Made by a program: the position numbers and the translations under genes. Shown in pieces: positions 15,310-24,157 of a DNA stretch of 38,825 nt. Each line of letters opens with the position of its first letter. Within the stretch, counting starts at the first letter, position 1. The stretch covers positions 1 to 38,825 of the forward strand of contig JAIKVV010000086.1 in NCBI GenBank assembly GCA_024685385.1, given 5' to 3'. The notes below the pieces were generated by a model that worked only from the letters and a program-made list of their open reading frames with translations, was not told the DNA's origin and searched no databases. The DNA is from Saccharofermentans sp. (GTDB lineage: Bacteria; Bacillota; Clostridia; Saccharofermentanales; Saccharofermentanaceae).

Positions 15310-17331
15310 TCATTCGGTCTCATATTCCATATTCTTGCTCTTGCAGTAGTCTTCCGCATAAGATCCCGCCTTGACTTTAAGCTTAAGCTCATCACACCAG
15401 GCAAAGGCGCCTTCGCCTATGCAGACAACGCTTCCGGGGACCTTTAAAGAGGTTAGAGCCCCGCAATCGCCGAAAACACCGTCCTCCAGATATTTAAGAT
15501 CTGCGGGAAGTTCTACCTCATTCAATGATGTGCATGAATTAAATGCAGCTTCATCTATTCCTTCCACGGAAGCCGGGATCTTGACGGATACGAGTTCCGC
15601 GCATTCACAGAAAGCATATGCTCCTATTATCTTTATGCCCTGCGGTATCTCATACGAAGAAGAGTTTAAGGCTTTGCTGCAGAAGATGAATCTCATGTCC
15701 TTCCTGCTTACGAGAGCCCCGTCAAGGATCTTGAAAGCGGTGTGATCAGGAGAGACATTGATGTCATTAAGTTCCTTGCAGCCGATGAAAGGATTGGCTC
15801 CGATATCCCTTAAACTGTCAGGGATATCGACTGTCTTAAGAGCACTGCAGAAGCCGAAAGCACGGTCACCTATGGACTTTAATCCTTCGCCGGTCTTAAC
15901 TTCCGTAAGGGCGCTACAACTCAAGAATGCTTCAGTTGCGATCTCTTTAACATTTTCCGGTATCGTAAGCGATGTCAATGTCTCGCACTGCATGAAAGTC
16001 TGCTCGCCGATCCTCGTAACGGCCTTGGGGATGTTTATCTCTTTTATGCCGGAGCAGCCTGCGAAAGCAAAATCACCTATCTCATTTACGCTTTCAGGGA
16101 TCACGACATATTCAAGGGACTGACAGTCAACAAAAGCTCCATTACTGATCACGCTGACACTTTCCGGGATCTTAACTCCTTCCAGACCCTTGCATTCATC
16201 GAATGCATAAGCGCCTATGATCTTTGTTCCTTCCTTTACCGTAAAGCTTCCCGTGGCGGCCGTGGGCGATACATAGATCAGCCTTTTATCGGGCTTGCTG
16301 TAGAGGGCTCCCCCTTCGTATTCAAGACAGGGGTGATCTTCCGATACCATAACATCCGTGATCCACCCTTCATCAAAAAAAGTAAAAGGATTGTCCCCGA
16401 TCTCATTTACGCTGTCCGGGATCTTAATCATTGCCAATGCGATGCAGTTATGGAAAGCGTGAGACGAGATCTTCAAAAGTCCTTCATTAAGTTCTATAGC
16501 AGGAAGAGAATTGCAGTAACTGAAAGAATATTTGCCGATCGACCTGAGGCTTAGCGGGATATTAATATCCGTCAGCGCCATGCACCTTTCAAATGCCTGA
16601 TCTTCTATCGCAGTCAAGCTATTGGGAAGGACGATCTTCTTTATGTAATGGCAATCCGAAAAGGCCTGCTTCCCAATGATCAAAGTCCCTTCGGGAACAA
16701 CACATTCAACGTCCCCGGAAGAGATGCCAAATGTTATGAGGCGCTTATCTTCCTTGCCGAAGAGCGTTGCTCCCTCTGATCTTAAATATTTATTTTCTTT
16801 GGAGACCTTGATCTTCTTAAGTCTGTCACAGTTTATGAAAGGATTTGCTCCGGTATCCTTAACGGAATCAGAAATGCTGACGCTCTCAAGAAATGAGCAC
16901 CAGCCGAAAGCATTATCCCCTATCTTAGTAATCCCTTCAGGGATCGTAACTTCAGTCATCGATTGGCAGTATGAAAATGCCGCATCTGCTATGGATCCGA
17001 CTTTGACTCCGTCAAGTTCATCAGGGATCAGAACTTTATCCTCTGCTCCTTTGTATTTTATTATCTCGGCAAGACCGTCTGCGGTCAGGCGGTATTCATA
17101 AGCTCCGCTTACTTTGTTCTTATCTTCTGAGGGTATAGTTATCTCGTAATCTCTGCCGTCTTCATCTTCTGTCTGATGCGTTTCTTTCGAAGAAGTTTCT
17201 TCAGTTATTTCCTTACTAAGGGAATTTCCGGAAGTTGTTTCTTCCGCTTTTTCCTTGCTGCCGCATCCTGTTGCTGCCAATGCGATCGAAAGGCAGATCA
17301 ATACTGCGGCTGCCTTATCCATATATTTCAT
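15310..17331 (-). CDS. BspA-type leucine-rich-repeat lipoprotein
   Basis: 673 residues. A lipoprotein signal ends in LAATGC (Cys23) and is followed by a Ser/Thr/Glu-rich stalk to about residue 60. From about 95 to 660 run some twenty LRR_5 (BspA/TpLRR) repeats of about 23 residues with the pattern AFxxCxxLxxVxIPxxVxxIG. Three islands of about 50 residues interrupt the array (each has NPF or a GAL/GATLF segment with (S/G)K(P/E)DKRLI or a close variant), so the array is built of larger composite units. Such proteins mediate adhesion to host or other cells; the partner is unknown. GGAGG lies seven bases before the ATG. The upstream operator pair places it under the BlaI-type repressor. Confidence 0.88.
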   Translation of the reverse strand: MKYMDKAAAVLICLSIALAATGCGSKEKAEETTSGNSLSKEITEETSSKETHQTEDEDGRDYEITIPSEDKNKVSGAYEYRLTADGLAEIIKYKGAEDKVLIPDELDGVKVGSIADAAFSYCQSMTEVTIPEGITKIGDNAFGWCSFLESVSISDSVKDTGANPFINCDRLKKIKVSKENKYLRSEGATLFGKEDKRLITFGISSGDVECVVPEGTLIIGKQAFSDCHYIKKIVLPNSLTAIEDQAFERCMALTDINIPLSLRSIGKYSFSYCNSLPAIELNEGLLKISSHAFHNCIALAMIKIPDSVNEIGDNPFTFFDEGWITDVMVSEDHPCLEYEGGALYSKPDKRLIYVSPTAATGSFTVKEGTKIIGAYAFDECKGLEGVKIPESVSVISNGAFVDCQSLEYVVIPESVNEIGDFAFAGCSGIKEINIPKAVTRIGEQTFMQCETLTSLTIPENVKEIATEAFLSCSALTEVKTGEGLKSIGDRAFGFCSALKTVDIPDSLRDIGANPFIGCKELNDINVSPDHTAFKILDGALVSRKDMRFIFCSKALNSSSYEIPQGIKIIGAYAFCECAELVSVKIPASVEGIDEAAFNSCTSLNEVELPADLKYLEDGVFGDCGALTSLKVPGSVVCIGEGAFAWCDELKLKVKAGSYAEDYCKSKNMEYETE

Positions 17332-17380
17332 ATATCGTCCTCCATGATCTTCAATCAGGCTGAATGCCCCATCCTTTATT

Positions 17381-17469
17381 CCCGGGATCTCCGGTCTTCT
17401 GAAACGCCGGGGCCCCCGGCAGCCTTCGGAAGATCGTCACCTTCCAAAGGCTCCCTCAGGGTCCCGGGA
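17381..17469 (-). ncRNA. GC-rich structured 5' leader of the LRR lipoprotein mRNA (no known class)
   Basis: The predicted leader is about 180 bases. It contains three nested or adjacent helices: closing arms TCCCGGGA at 17462-17469 and a near copy at 17381-17387; a 12-bp stem with one mismatch at 17421-17452 (AGCCTT...AAGGCT); and GCCGGGG/CCCCGGC at 17406-17420. It is much richer in G and C than the surroundings. It matches no riboswitch consensus I know. It may be a regulatory or stabilising leader. Confidence 0.45.
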
Positions 17470-17484
17470 TGCATTACAGTCGGA

Positions 17485-17548
17485 GAAGGTTTATCCGGAT
17501 AAACCTTCAATGCAGTTTGAGTTTATCGCGATAAACCAAAACTGTCAA
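17485..17548 (-). promoter_or_regulatory. Promoter with twin palindromic operators of the LRR lipoprotein gene
   Basis: Same design as before blaI: -35 TTGACA (17543-17548), 17-base spacer, -10 TAAACT (17520-17525), a 16-bp palindrome GTTTATCGCGATAAAC (17521-17536) and a 24-bp palindrome with core TTTATCCGGATAAA (17485-17508), centres again 32 bp apart. The longer flanking arms of the second site differ from the blaI copy, so symmetry is conserved rather than mere sequence. Confidence 0.85.
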
Positions 17549-17576
17549 GAGGACTTTTCGAAAGTTCCGGAACAGA

Positions 17577-17603
17577 CAAAAAAGATCCCGGGAAAGCCCG
17601 GGA
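17577..17603 (-). terminator. Terminator of the zinc-ribbon protein gene
   Basis: On the minus strand a perfect 7-bp stem TCCCGGG / CCCGGGA with a 4-base loop, followed by TCTTTTTT, 43 bases after the stop of the zinc-ribbon gene. Confidence 0.85.
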
Positions 17604-17646
17604 CCTGATACTTATCTTATAAAAGCTTCTCTCCTGCAGCAGGAAC

Positions 17647-18765
17647 TCATCTCGATTGTAAGAAGGAGATAAATGCCCGGATGATCATCATGAGGACCCT
17701 CAGGGCGAGGAACGAGCCCATGACGATGCCGATGATCATGAGGATCCTGAGGAGGAACCTGAGCGACTTGGGTGTCCTGCCGGAGACATCACCGGTCTGG
17801 CCGTTGATCAGGACCTGGAAGACCTGATCGTTGTATTTGAATGACCTAACCCAGACGGGGGCCAGGCAGTACTTTGCACGGACGTTGCTGTACCCGGGCT
17901 CGAACTTGATATCTCCTACCCTGTCAGCGCGTTCCTGATTTTTGATGCCCATTTTTATATTGCCGCGGATCCTGTCCTTGGCGGTAAGCCAGGCGGCGGG
18001 ACCGTCGATCGAATAACGTTCTGCGACAAAACCTGCCAGAAGGTCAGGATCGTATTTTTTCATAAAGTTCATATTGAACCCGGATACGCCGTTCCAGAGG
18101 GGATCAGCCGCAAGGCGCTGGGATGCGATTATCGTCTCTCCCTTAACGTTGAGCTTATACACGCCGGACTTGTTATACCACTTGATGTACTCATCGTCAC
18201 CGCTTCCGTATATATAACCGAACTTACCCGAATACTCCGTATAAGTATTCGCATCGAAGACCCAATAAGGAACATATACTCCGGTAAAGTCCGTGGCCTT
18301 TGCCTTGGTAAGAAGGTCCGCAGGTGAGAAGCGCTGTTTGGAAATCCAGTTTTCGAAAAGCTTAACGGCTTCATCCTTGCTGATCTTGAAAGGCAGGACT
18401 CCCGTAGGCTCCAGCATGCCGGTCCGGTCATCCGTCTCATTGAGAGAGTTGGATCCGCAATAAGGACAGTTGTTAGCAATGTCCTGAGCGTTCAAAATGA
18501 ACCTTCCGCCGCAGGTCGCGCAGTTTGCGATCTTGGCTTTCTGCAGATAGTGGGCGCCGGCATGGGAAGCAAGATCTTCCAGAGAATAAGCTACTCCGGG
18601 CGGCTGGATCTGCTGGCGGATGTCAATGCTCCTGCCGCAGAACTCACATGAGAGCGCGCCCGTTGCGGGATCATACTTCAGCGTCGCGCCGCATGAAGGA
18701 CACTTCTTGTTATCGGCGCTCTCAGAAGCAGCCATATTAACATTAATGTTTTCATTGTTTTCCAT
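17647..18765 (-). CDS. Zinc-ribbon protein with C-terminal membrane anchor
   Basis: 372 residues. Two zinc ribbons open the protein: CPSC...CEFC (about 22-43) and CATC...CPYC (about 82-102). A conserved-looking soluble body follows (WISKQRF, YVPYWVFDA, a GxxGYIYGSGDDEY beta region, then an APVWVRSFKYNDQVFQVLINGQTGDVSG segment) and one or two membrane helices close the chain (about 330-365). Similar proteins are annotated in clostridia and actinobacteria as TFIIB-type zinc-ribbon or PriA-like, but I do not know a demonstrated function. It stands alone, reads away from the M13 operon and has its own extended -10 promoter. Confidence 0.75.
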   Translation of the reverse strand: MENNENINVNMAASESADNKKCPSCGATLKYDPATGALSCEFCGRSIDIRQQIQPPGVAYSLEDLASHAGAHYLQKAKIANCATCGGRFILNAQDIANNCPYCGSNSLNETDDRTGMLEPTGVLPFKISKDEAVKLFENWISKQRFSPADLLTKAKATDFTGVYVPYWVFDANTYTEYSGKFGYIYGSGDDEYIKWYNKSGVYKLNVKGETIIASQRLAADPLWNGVSGFNMNFMKKYDPDLLAGFVAERYSIDGPAAWLTAKDRIRGNIKMGIKNQERADRVGDIKFEPGYSNVRAKYCLAPVWVRSFKYNDQVFQVLINGQTGDVSGRTPKSLRFLLRILMIIGIVMGSFLALRVLMMIIRAFISFLQSR

Positions 18766-18810
18766 CTGACATTCCCCTCCGAAAAAAGCTTTCCCTTAAG
18801 TTCCGAGAAT

Positions 18811-18819
18811 ATTATATCA
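18811..18819 (-). promoter_or_regulatory. Extended -10 promoter of the zinc-ribbon protein gene
   Basis: Minus strand TGATATAAT (TGnTATAAT), about 45 bases before the start codon; no -35 box, as is usual for extended -10 promoters. Its -35 region overlaps the direct repeats at 18828-18863. Confidence 0.55.
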
Positions 18820-18827
18820 CGCCGAAG

Positions 18828-18863
18828 AATGCATCTCGCCACGGATAGGATGCAACTCACCAC
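18828..18863 (+). promoter_or_regulatory. Direct-repeat pair, candidate LytTR response-regulator site
   Basis: Two imperfect 15-base direct repeats (12 of 15 identical; core GCATCTCGCCAC and GCAACTCACCAC) start 21 bases apart, two helical turns. LytTR regulators such as AgrA bind paired direct repeats with this period. They would lie at about -76 to -41 from the start predicted by the downstream extended -10, an activator position, ahead of an operon that encodes a LytTR regulator. Confidence 0.5.
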
Positions 18864-18888
18864 AAAAAGATCTTTGATGCCGATCCTC

Positions 18889-18897
18889 TGATAAGAT
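18889..18897 (+). promoter_or_regulatory. Extended -10 promoter of the M13 operon
   Basis: TGATAAGAT matches TGnTAnnnT with no good -35 box 17 bases upstream, as expected for an activator-dependent promoter; it is about 37 bases before the M13 start codon. Confidence 0.45.
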
Positions 18898-18933
18898 GGC
18901 ATCATCAAGAAAAATGCAAGGGGTGCAGAAGAC

Positions 18934-20925
18934 ATGAGGAAACTGATTGCTTTGATACTCTTGGGCACGATGACTATGACTTCGTGCGCAATAGTCGAAG
19001 GAAATGATCTTCCTGATAATGCCGGACCAAGCCAAAGCGTAGAGGCTCCTGCCAGGCCGCAGGATGACTATTACAGGTTCGTCAATGAAGATTTCCTTAA
19101 GACCGTGAAGTTTAAGTATAAGGCCGAGACGGCAGGCGGATCCTTCGATCAGGACATGATAACGGATGAAGTAAGGCAGATCCTGGACGAAGTCGTCAAA
19201 GGATCCGGATATGAAGAAGGATCTGAAGAAGACATCCTTCAAAGAGCCTATAAACTCCAGTTGGCTTATGACTACGAAAACTCTCCGGTCCCCCAAAAAC
19301 TTCAGGACATGATCGAAGAGATAAAGAATGCGGATACTCTGGAAAAGCTCCTTGATGCGGATGCAAAGATGAGTAAAGAATTTGCCGTTCAGTCTCTTCT
19401 GAACGCATCGGTTACCACCAACTATCTGTCGCCCGGAAGGTATGATCTGTCGTTCAAGAACTACGATGAGATCTTAGGCGTTGATTTCAAGGATCTTCTG
19501 GATTCCTATTCTTCCCTGACGGATATAAAGAACTACGGCAGCGACGTAATGCAGTACATAGGATACGATAAAAAAGATGCAGATCAGGCAGGAACGCGCC
19601 TGGCTTACATCGTAATGGATATCTATAACGCAACAAACATGGATATCCTTGATGATTCGATGCCCCTGGAATATATGGAGGAGATAAAGCCGGATGAAGC
19701 AAAGAAGATCTTCTCCAATCTGGACCTTTACGCTTATCTTGAAAAGTCGGGATACGATACATCAAAGATCGACAGGTTCGAAACAATAGATAAGGAGCAG
19801 ATGGCTGCAGTCAATCTGATCTTTAAGGAAGAAAATCTCGATGCACTGAAAGCCTGGGAACTTTCAAATCTCCTTAAAAGATATACCGGCTTCATCGCTC
19901 CTTCATCAGACATCCTTATCAAGTACTATAACAAGAACTATAAGTCCGCTGAAGACCAGGCAGCAGAAAAGATCATGCATGTGTTTTCTGACCAGACCGA
20001 TCCCCTTTATGTCGAAAGATACTATACGGCCGGCATGGATAAATACCTCCGCGATATGTGCGATGACATCAAAGAAGGATACAGGAAGCTGATAAAAGAA
20101 GCTGACTGGCTTACGGAAGAAACGAGAGCCGGGCTCCTTAGAAAACTCGATAACATAATCTATGTTACGGGGAGCGATCTTAAGCGCCACGACAACGATT
20201 TATTCAAGGGTCTTCCGGATGATAACATCTTTGATTTCTATATTGCCTATTCAAGGATCTTAACCGCTCAAAACCGCGCAAAGCTGGGAACTGTTTCCGA
20301 CAGGAAGAACGTCAACATGCCGATGCAGATGTTCAATGCATGCTACCACCCTTCATGCAACAGCATAACCATAACCGTTGCCATGATGAACGCACCTTTC
20401 TACGACAAGGACGCAGATTACTTTACTAATCTCGGCGGCATCGGCTTTACGGTCGCGCATGAGATGGGACACGCTTTCGACTCCAACTGCATCGTTTTCG
20501 ATGAAAACGGCAGATACGACCCGTCCTGGATCAATAAGTCCGACATGGATAAGCTCATCGAACGCAACAGGAAAGCATCAGAATATTTCGAGAAGAACTT
20601 TACGGTATTCGGCGTATATCATGTTGACGGCGATCAGACCCTGGGCGAAAACTATGCGGACCTGGGCGGCATGGAGTGCGTTGCATCACTTGCAAAGAAT
20701 AATGAAGACCTCCAAAAGATCTTCTCCAATTATGCGGTGACCTGGCGCGAGAAGACGCTGGATACTTATGTTTTCGAACTGCTCGAACATGATGAGCACA
20801 GCCCCGCCGTGATAAGGGTCAATGCGATCCTTGCAACCCTTGATGAGTTCTATAGAGCATATGGCGTCAAAGAAGGCGACGGCATGTATATCGCCCCCGA
20901 AGACCGCATATCGAGATGGCACTAA
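18934..20925 (+). CDS. M13 (neprilysin/PepO-type) metallopeptidase lipoprotein
   Basis: 663 residues. The signal peptide ends in a lipobox-like TMTSC (Cys18). The large N-terminal M13 domain (about 45-410) is followed by the catalytic domain with VAHEMGHAFDSN (His509, Glu510, His513) and ENYADLGG (Glu572, Asp576), the complete M13 zinc site, and the typical C-terminal end VNAxLATLDEFYRAY...DRISRWH. It would cut small peptides on the outer face of the cell membrane. AGGGG lies about ten bases before the ATG. It is the first gene of a unit with an FtsX-like permease, an ABC ATPase and a two-component system, with only 14 bases to the permease gene. Confidence 0.93.
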   Translation: MRKLIALILLGTMTMTSCAIVEGNDLPDNAGPSQSVEAPARPQDDYYRFVNEDFLKTVKFKYKAETAGGSFDQDMITDEVRQILDEVVKGSGYEEGSEEDILQRAYKLQLAYDYENSPVPQKLQDMIEEIKNADTLEKLLDADAKMSKEFAVQSLLNASVTTNYLSPGRYDLSFKNYDEILGVDFKDLLDSYSSLTDIKNYGSDVMQYIGYDKKDADQAGTRLAYIVMDIYNATNMDILDDSMPLEYMEEIKPDEAKKIFSNLDLYAYLEKSGYDTSKIDRFETIDKEQMAAVNLIFKEENLDALKAWELSNLLKRYTGFIAPSSDILIKYYNKNYKSAEDQAAEKIMHVFSDQTDPLYVERYYTAGMDKYLRDMCDDIKEGYRKLIKEADWLTEETRAGLLRKLDNIIYVTGSDLKRHDNDLFKGLPDDNIFDFYIAYSRILTAQNRAKLGTVSDRKNVNMPMQMFNACYHPSCNSITITVAMMNAPFYDKDADYFTNLGGIGFTVAHEMGHAFDSNCIVFDENGRYDPSWINKSDMDKLIERNRKASEYFEKNFTVFGVYHVDGDQTLGENYADLGGMECVASLAKNNEDLQKIFSNYAVTWREKTLDTYVFELLEHDEHSPAVIRVNAILATLDEFYRAYGVKEGDGMYIAPEDRISRWH

Positions 20926-20939
20926 GGGAGGGATAAGAC

Positions 20940-23399
20940 ATGAACATTTTATTGAAGAACGCACTTAAGAACATCTTCGGAAAGCCTTTAAGAACGATCC
21001 TCGTCATATTCTCGATCTTCGTATGCTCGATGGCTGCCATGCTCTGCTTCGACCTGTCAGGAGCCATCGGAGAGGCCCTTATGAATGATGTAAGATCTGT
21101 ATCCGATGCGGACTATGAGCTCATATTAAGACCCGGGTATTCCATAGACATGCCGGAGGGCTTCCCCGAGCATACGGCACTGGCAGTCTATCTTTACGGT
21201 GAGCGTTATTACACGGATGTTCCCGGTGAATATAACTACGCCAAGAGCAATTCGGTGAGAGTATTGGGTTTGGACTTCGAAAAGGCTGCGGCCATGAGGT
21301 TCATCGGGCCTGCAGAAGTCGGCTACATGGAAGCCGTCATAACCGAAGGATATGCCAAGAAGAACAACTGCGGCGTCGGCGATACGATCACGCTTCACGA
21401 CAAGGCTGACGAAGCTCACGATTATAAGGTGGTCAAGATCCTGCCTTCCGATCAGAAGAATCCTCTCATGAGTCAGGAATCCGTCATCGTAAATACCGAA
21501 TCCGCAAAAGTCCTTTATTGCGGCGACGAGACCTTCGGACTTCTCATGATCGACGTCCACGACAACGAACTTGCACCTCAGGCAAAAGAGATGCTGATCG
21601 AAAAATACGGCGACTCGGCTGTCATTGACCTCCTCGTCCCAGAAGAAGTCCTCAGCATGATAGAAAACCTCACCGCCATATTGACTTTGGTCTTTGTCAT
21701 AACCTTCCTTCTCGTCATCTTCGTTACCTACTCGATCTGCGAAAGGATAGTGTCCGACAGGATGAGCCTTGTCGGAACACTCCGGAGCCTGGGCATGAGT
21801 TCGGCCGGAACAGCAAGGATCCTTCTTGCGGAAAACGTCATCTACGCATTGTTGGGAAGTATCCCGGCAGTAGTCTTGTATGCGTTGATAAGGACTCCTG
21901 TTCTGAACCTGATCCTAAGATATGAGGACGGTGACGGAGTGATGATATTGCCCAAGGTCCCTGCCGTATCTGTCATACTTCTTATCGGAGTCATCCTGGG
22001 AGCGGTCATAGTCGAGTGCCTGATCCCCTTGAGAGCTATCCTTAAGGCTCTTAAGGTATCCATAAGAGACATCATTTTCGATAACAGGGATACTGAATAT
22101 AAATACTCTACGGCGGGAGCCATAACAGGTGCCATCCTTCTCGGCATTGCAGCAGTGTTCTTTTTCTTCAGGAGCAACCTTATCCTTGCTGCCCTCTGCA
22201 TGCTCTTCGCCGTAACGGGACTTGCCTTCATCTTCCCTCTCATATTCAAGCTCTTCATGAGCCTGTCAGGAGAGATCGCTGAAAAAAGATCAAACGCAAA
22301 ATGGTCACTTGCATTGAAGGAAGCCGTATCCCGCAAGAGCACGGTCAAGAGCGGTATCCTGTGCGCAACATCTGCATGCATGTGCGTTATCGTCTTCGCG
22401 ATCGCAATGTCGGCGATCTCGACTTTCGGGGCATCGGTGTACAAAGCAGACGTAAAGGTTGACTGTACGGAGACCCCGTCCAGGTATTCTTTCATCAAGG
22501 ATCTCGACGGCGTTACCGAGACAGAGAAGATCTACTCTCAGTCAGACTTCATTATCTTCGGCGGCAACACAAGGAAAAACTACAATGTCACCGGCGTGCC
22601 CGAGGGCGGATACAAGTACTACGATATGTTCCGCAATCTTCCTGATAAGGTTGAAGACGGCACCTTCTATGTTCACAGCAGCGTCAATGAAAAATTGAAT
22701 CTTAAAAAAGGCGATAAACTGTCGGTTACATTTAACGCGGATTATGTCTTCACAATCAAAAAGGACATGACATTCGGCGGAACCTTCGATACCTCATCTC
22801 CCATCGACGGCAAGGATTCGATCGTAATATCACAGAACGACTACATTAAGATCTTCCATGACTTCCCGAATGCGATGCTCGTCAACTGCGCTGATCCCGA
22901 GATGACTGCATTTACCATCAACAAATACACGACAGGTGATGAGACGGCAAAGACAAGAACTACTATCGAAGAAGAAGACAGAAAAGATGCTGCAAGCGTC
23001 ATGGCGATCTTCAGCACCGTAATCGGTATTGCGATCGTAATGACTGCCGTCGGCATGATAAGCAACCAGATAATAGGATTCGAAGGCCGCAAAAAGGAAC
23101 TTGCAGTGATGCTTTCAACCGTCACGGACCGCAAGACTTTGGCAAAAGTATTGTTCTTCGAGATCTTCTCCATGTCGGCATTCGCATCCGGCTTAGGAGT
23201 CATAACCGGCACGCTTATCACACTGGTCTTAAAGAGCGCTGTAGTTTCCATGGACGGAGTATACTTCGATCTGCAGCTTACACCTTTGGCGGTGATCATC
23301 CTATGGATCGTGATGACCATACTTTACACACTGACAGTCTTATTCCCCATAAAGAAGATGAGGAAGATGAAGATCTCCGAACAGATCAAATACGAGTAA
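20940..23399 (+). CDS. FtsX/MacB-like ABC transporter permease
   Basis: 819 residues. An N-terminal helix (about 15-38) and an outer loop are followed by an FtsX-type three-helix block (about 245-380). A second unit follows: two helices near 400-445, another helix near 480-500, an outer domain, and a second FtsX block (about 685-810). Two FtsX blocks in one chain are typical of large Gram-positive permeases of the BceB/LolCE-like superfamily, which sense or expel peptides and lipids. GGAGG precedes the ATG by eight bases. The matching ATPase is the next gene. Confidence 0.9.
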   Translation: MNILLKNALKNIFGKPLRTILVIFSIFVCSMAAMLCFDLSGAIGEALMNDVRSVSDADYELILRPGYSIDMPEGFPEHTALAVYLYGERYYTDVPGEYNYAKSNSVRVLGLDFEKAAAMRFIGPAEVGYMEAVITEGYAKKNNCGVGDTITLHDKADEAHDYKVVKILPSDQKNPLMSQESVIVNTESAKVLYCGDETFGLLMIDVHDNELAPQAKEMLIEKYGDSAVIDLLVPEEVLSMIENLTAILTLVFVITFLLVIFVTYSICERIVSDRMSLVGTLRSLGMSSAGTARILLAENVIYALLGSIPAVVLYALIRTPVLNLILRYEDGDGVMILPKVPAVSVILLIGVILGAVIVECLIPLRAILKALKVSIRDIIFDNRDTEYKYSTAGAITGAILLGIAAVFFFFRSNLILAALCMLFAVTGLAFIFPLIFKLFMSLSGEIAEKRSNAKWSLALKEAVSRKSTVKSGILCATSACMCVIVFAIAMSAISTFGASVYKADVKVDCTETPSRYSFIKDLDGVTETEKIYSQSDFIIFGGNTRKNYNVTGVPEGGYKYYDMFRNLPDKVEDGTFYVHSSVNEKLNLKKGDKLSVTFNADYVFTIKKDMTFGGTFDTSSPIDGKDSIVISQNDYIKIFHDFPNAMLVNCADPEMTAFTINKYTTGDETAKTRTTIEEEDRKDAASVMAIFSTVIGIAIVMTAVGMISNQIIGFEGRKKELAVMLSTVTDRKTLAKVLFFEIFSMSAFASGLGVITGTLITLVLKSAVVSMDGVYFDLQLTPLAVIILWIVMTILYTLTVLFPIKKMRKMKISEQIKYE

Positions 23400-23417
23400 T
23401 ATCAGGAGGACATGAAA

Positions 23418-24092
23418 ATGAATACGATAATCGAAGTTAACAATGTTACAAAGACTTTCGGCAAAGGCTCTGCGTTAAACCGCGTCCTGGACGACGCCTG
23501 CATGTATGTGGGCGAAGGAGAGTTCGTATCCCTTATGGGAGCGTCGGGTTCCGGCAAGTCCACGATGCTCTATCTGATAGGAGGACTTGACCGTGAGTTT
23601 GAAGGCAGGATAAGTCTTTGCGGCAAGGACATCGCCAAGTTAAGCGATGCCGAATTATCCGATCTCCGCCTTAAGAACATAGGATTCGTCTTCCAGTTCT
23701 ATAACCTCGTAATGAATCTCAATGTCGAAGACAACATCCTCCTTCCCTCCTCGATCAAGGGCAAAAAGAGGAAAGAATCAGAGCAGCAGTTAGATGAGAT
23801 CCTGGAGATAACGGGGCTTACCGATAAGCGCAAAGCCATGCCCGCAACTTTATCGGGCGGCCAGCAGCAGAGAGTCGCGATCGCAAGAGCCGTCATGGGC
23901 AACCCTTCGATCCTCCTGGCAGACGAGCCCACCGGCAACCTCGACTCCAAGTCTTCTTCTGAAGTAATGGAGCTTTTCGCAAAGCTGAATAAAGAAAAGG
24001 GTCTTACGATCCTCCAGGTCACCCACTCCGAAAAATGCGCATCTTACGGAAGCAGGACGATCATGCTCGAAAACGGAAAGACAGTCGGATAA
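23418..24092 (+). CDS. ABC transporter ATP-binding protein (MacB/LolD type)
   Basis: 224 residues. Walker A GASGSGKST (about 41-49), Q-loop FVFQFYN, signature LSGGQQQRVAIARA and Walker B ILLADEPTG followed by D-loop NLDS and the switch His in VTHSE are all intact. The family powers FtsX-like permeases from the inside of the membrane, and the gene follows its permease by 18 bases. I prefer the ATG at 23418, eight bases after AGGAGG; the ATG at 23412 would be only two bases from it. Confidence 0.95.
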   Translation: MNTIIEVNNVTKTFGKGSALNRVLDDACMYVGEGEFVSLMGASGSGKSTMLYLIGGLDREFEGRISLCGKDIAKLSDAELSDLRLKNIGFVFQFYNLVMNLNVEDNILLPSSIKGKKRKESEQQLDEILEITGLTDKRKAMPATLSGGQQQRVAIARAVMGNPSILLADEPTGNLDSKSSSEVMELFAKLNKEKGLTILQVTHSEKCASYGSRTIMLENGKTVG

Positions 24093-24157
24093 ATGGCAAG
24101 AAACAGGCCCCAGTGATAAACTTTTAACGTGATCAATAAATTACGAGGGGGAAACAA

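Noticed and set aside
17381..17469. Known riboswitch or T-box in the LRR gene leader
   Set aside because: No consensus core of the classes I can recall (TPP, FMN, SAM, lysine, cobalamin, c-di-GMP, c-di-AMP, fluoride, guanidine, T-box) is present.
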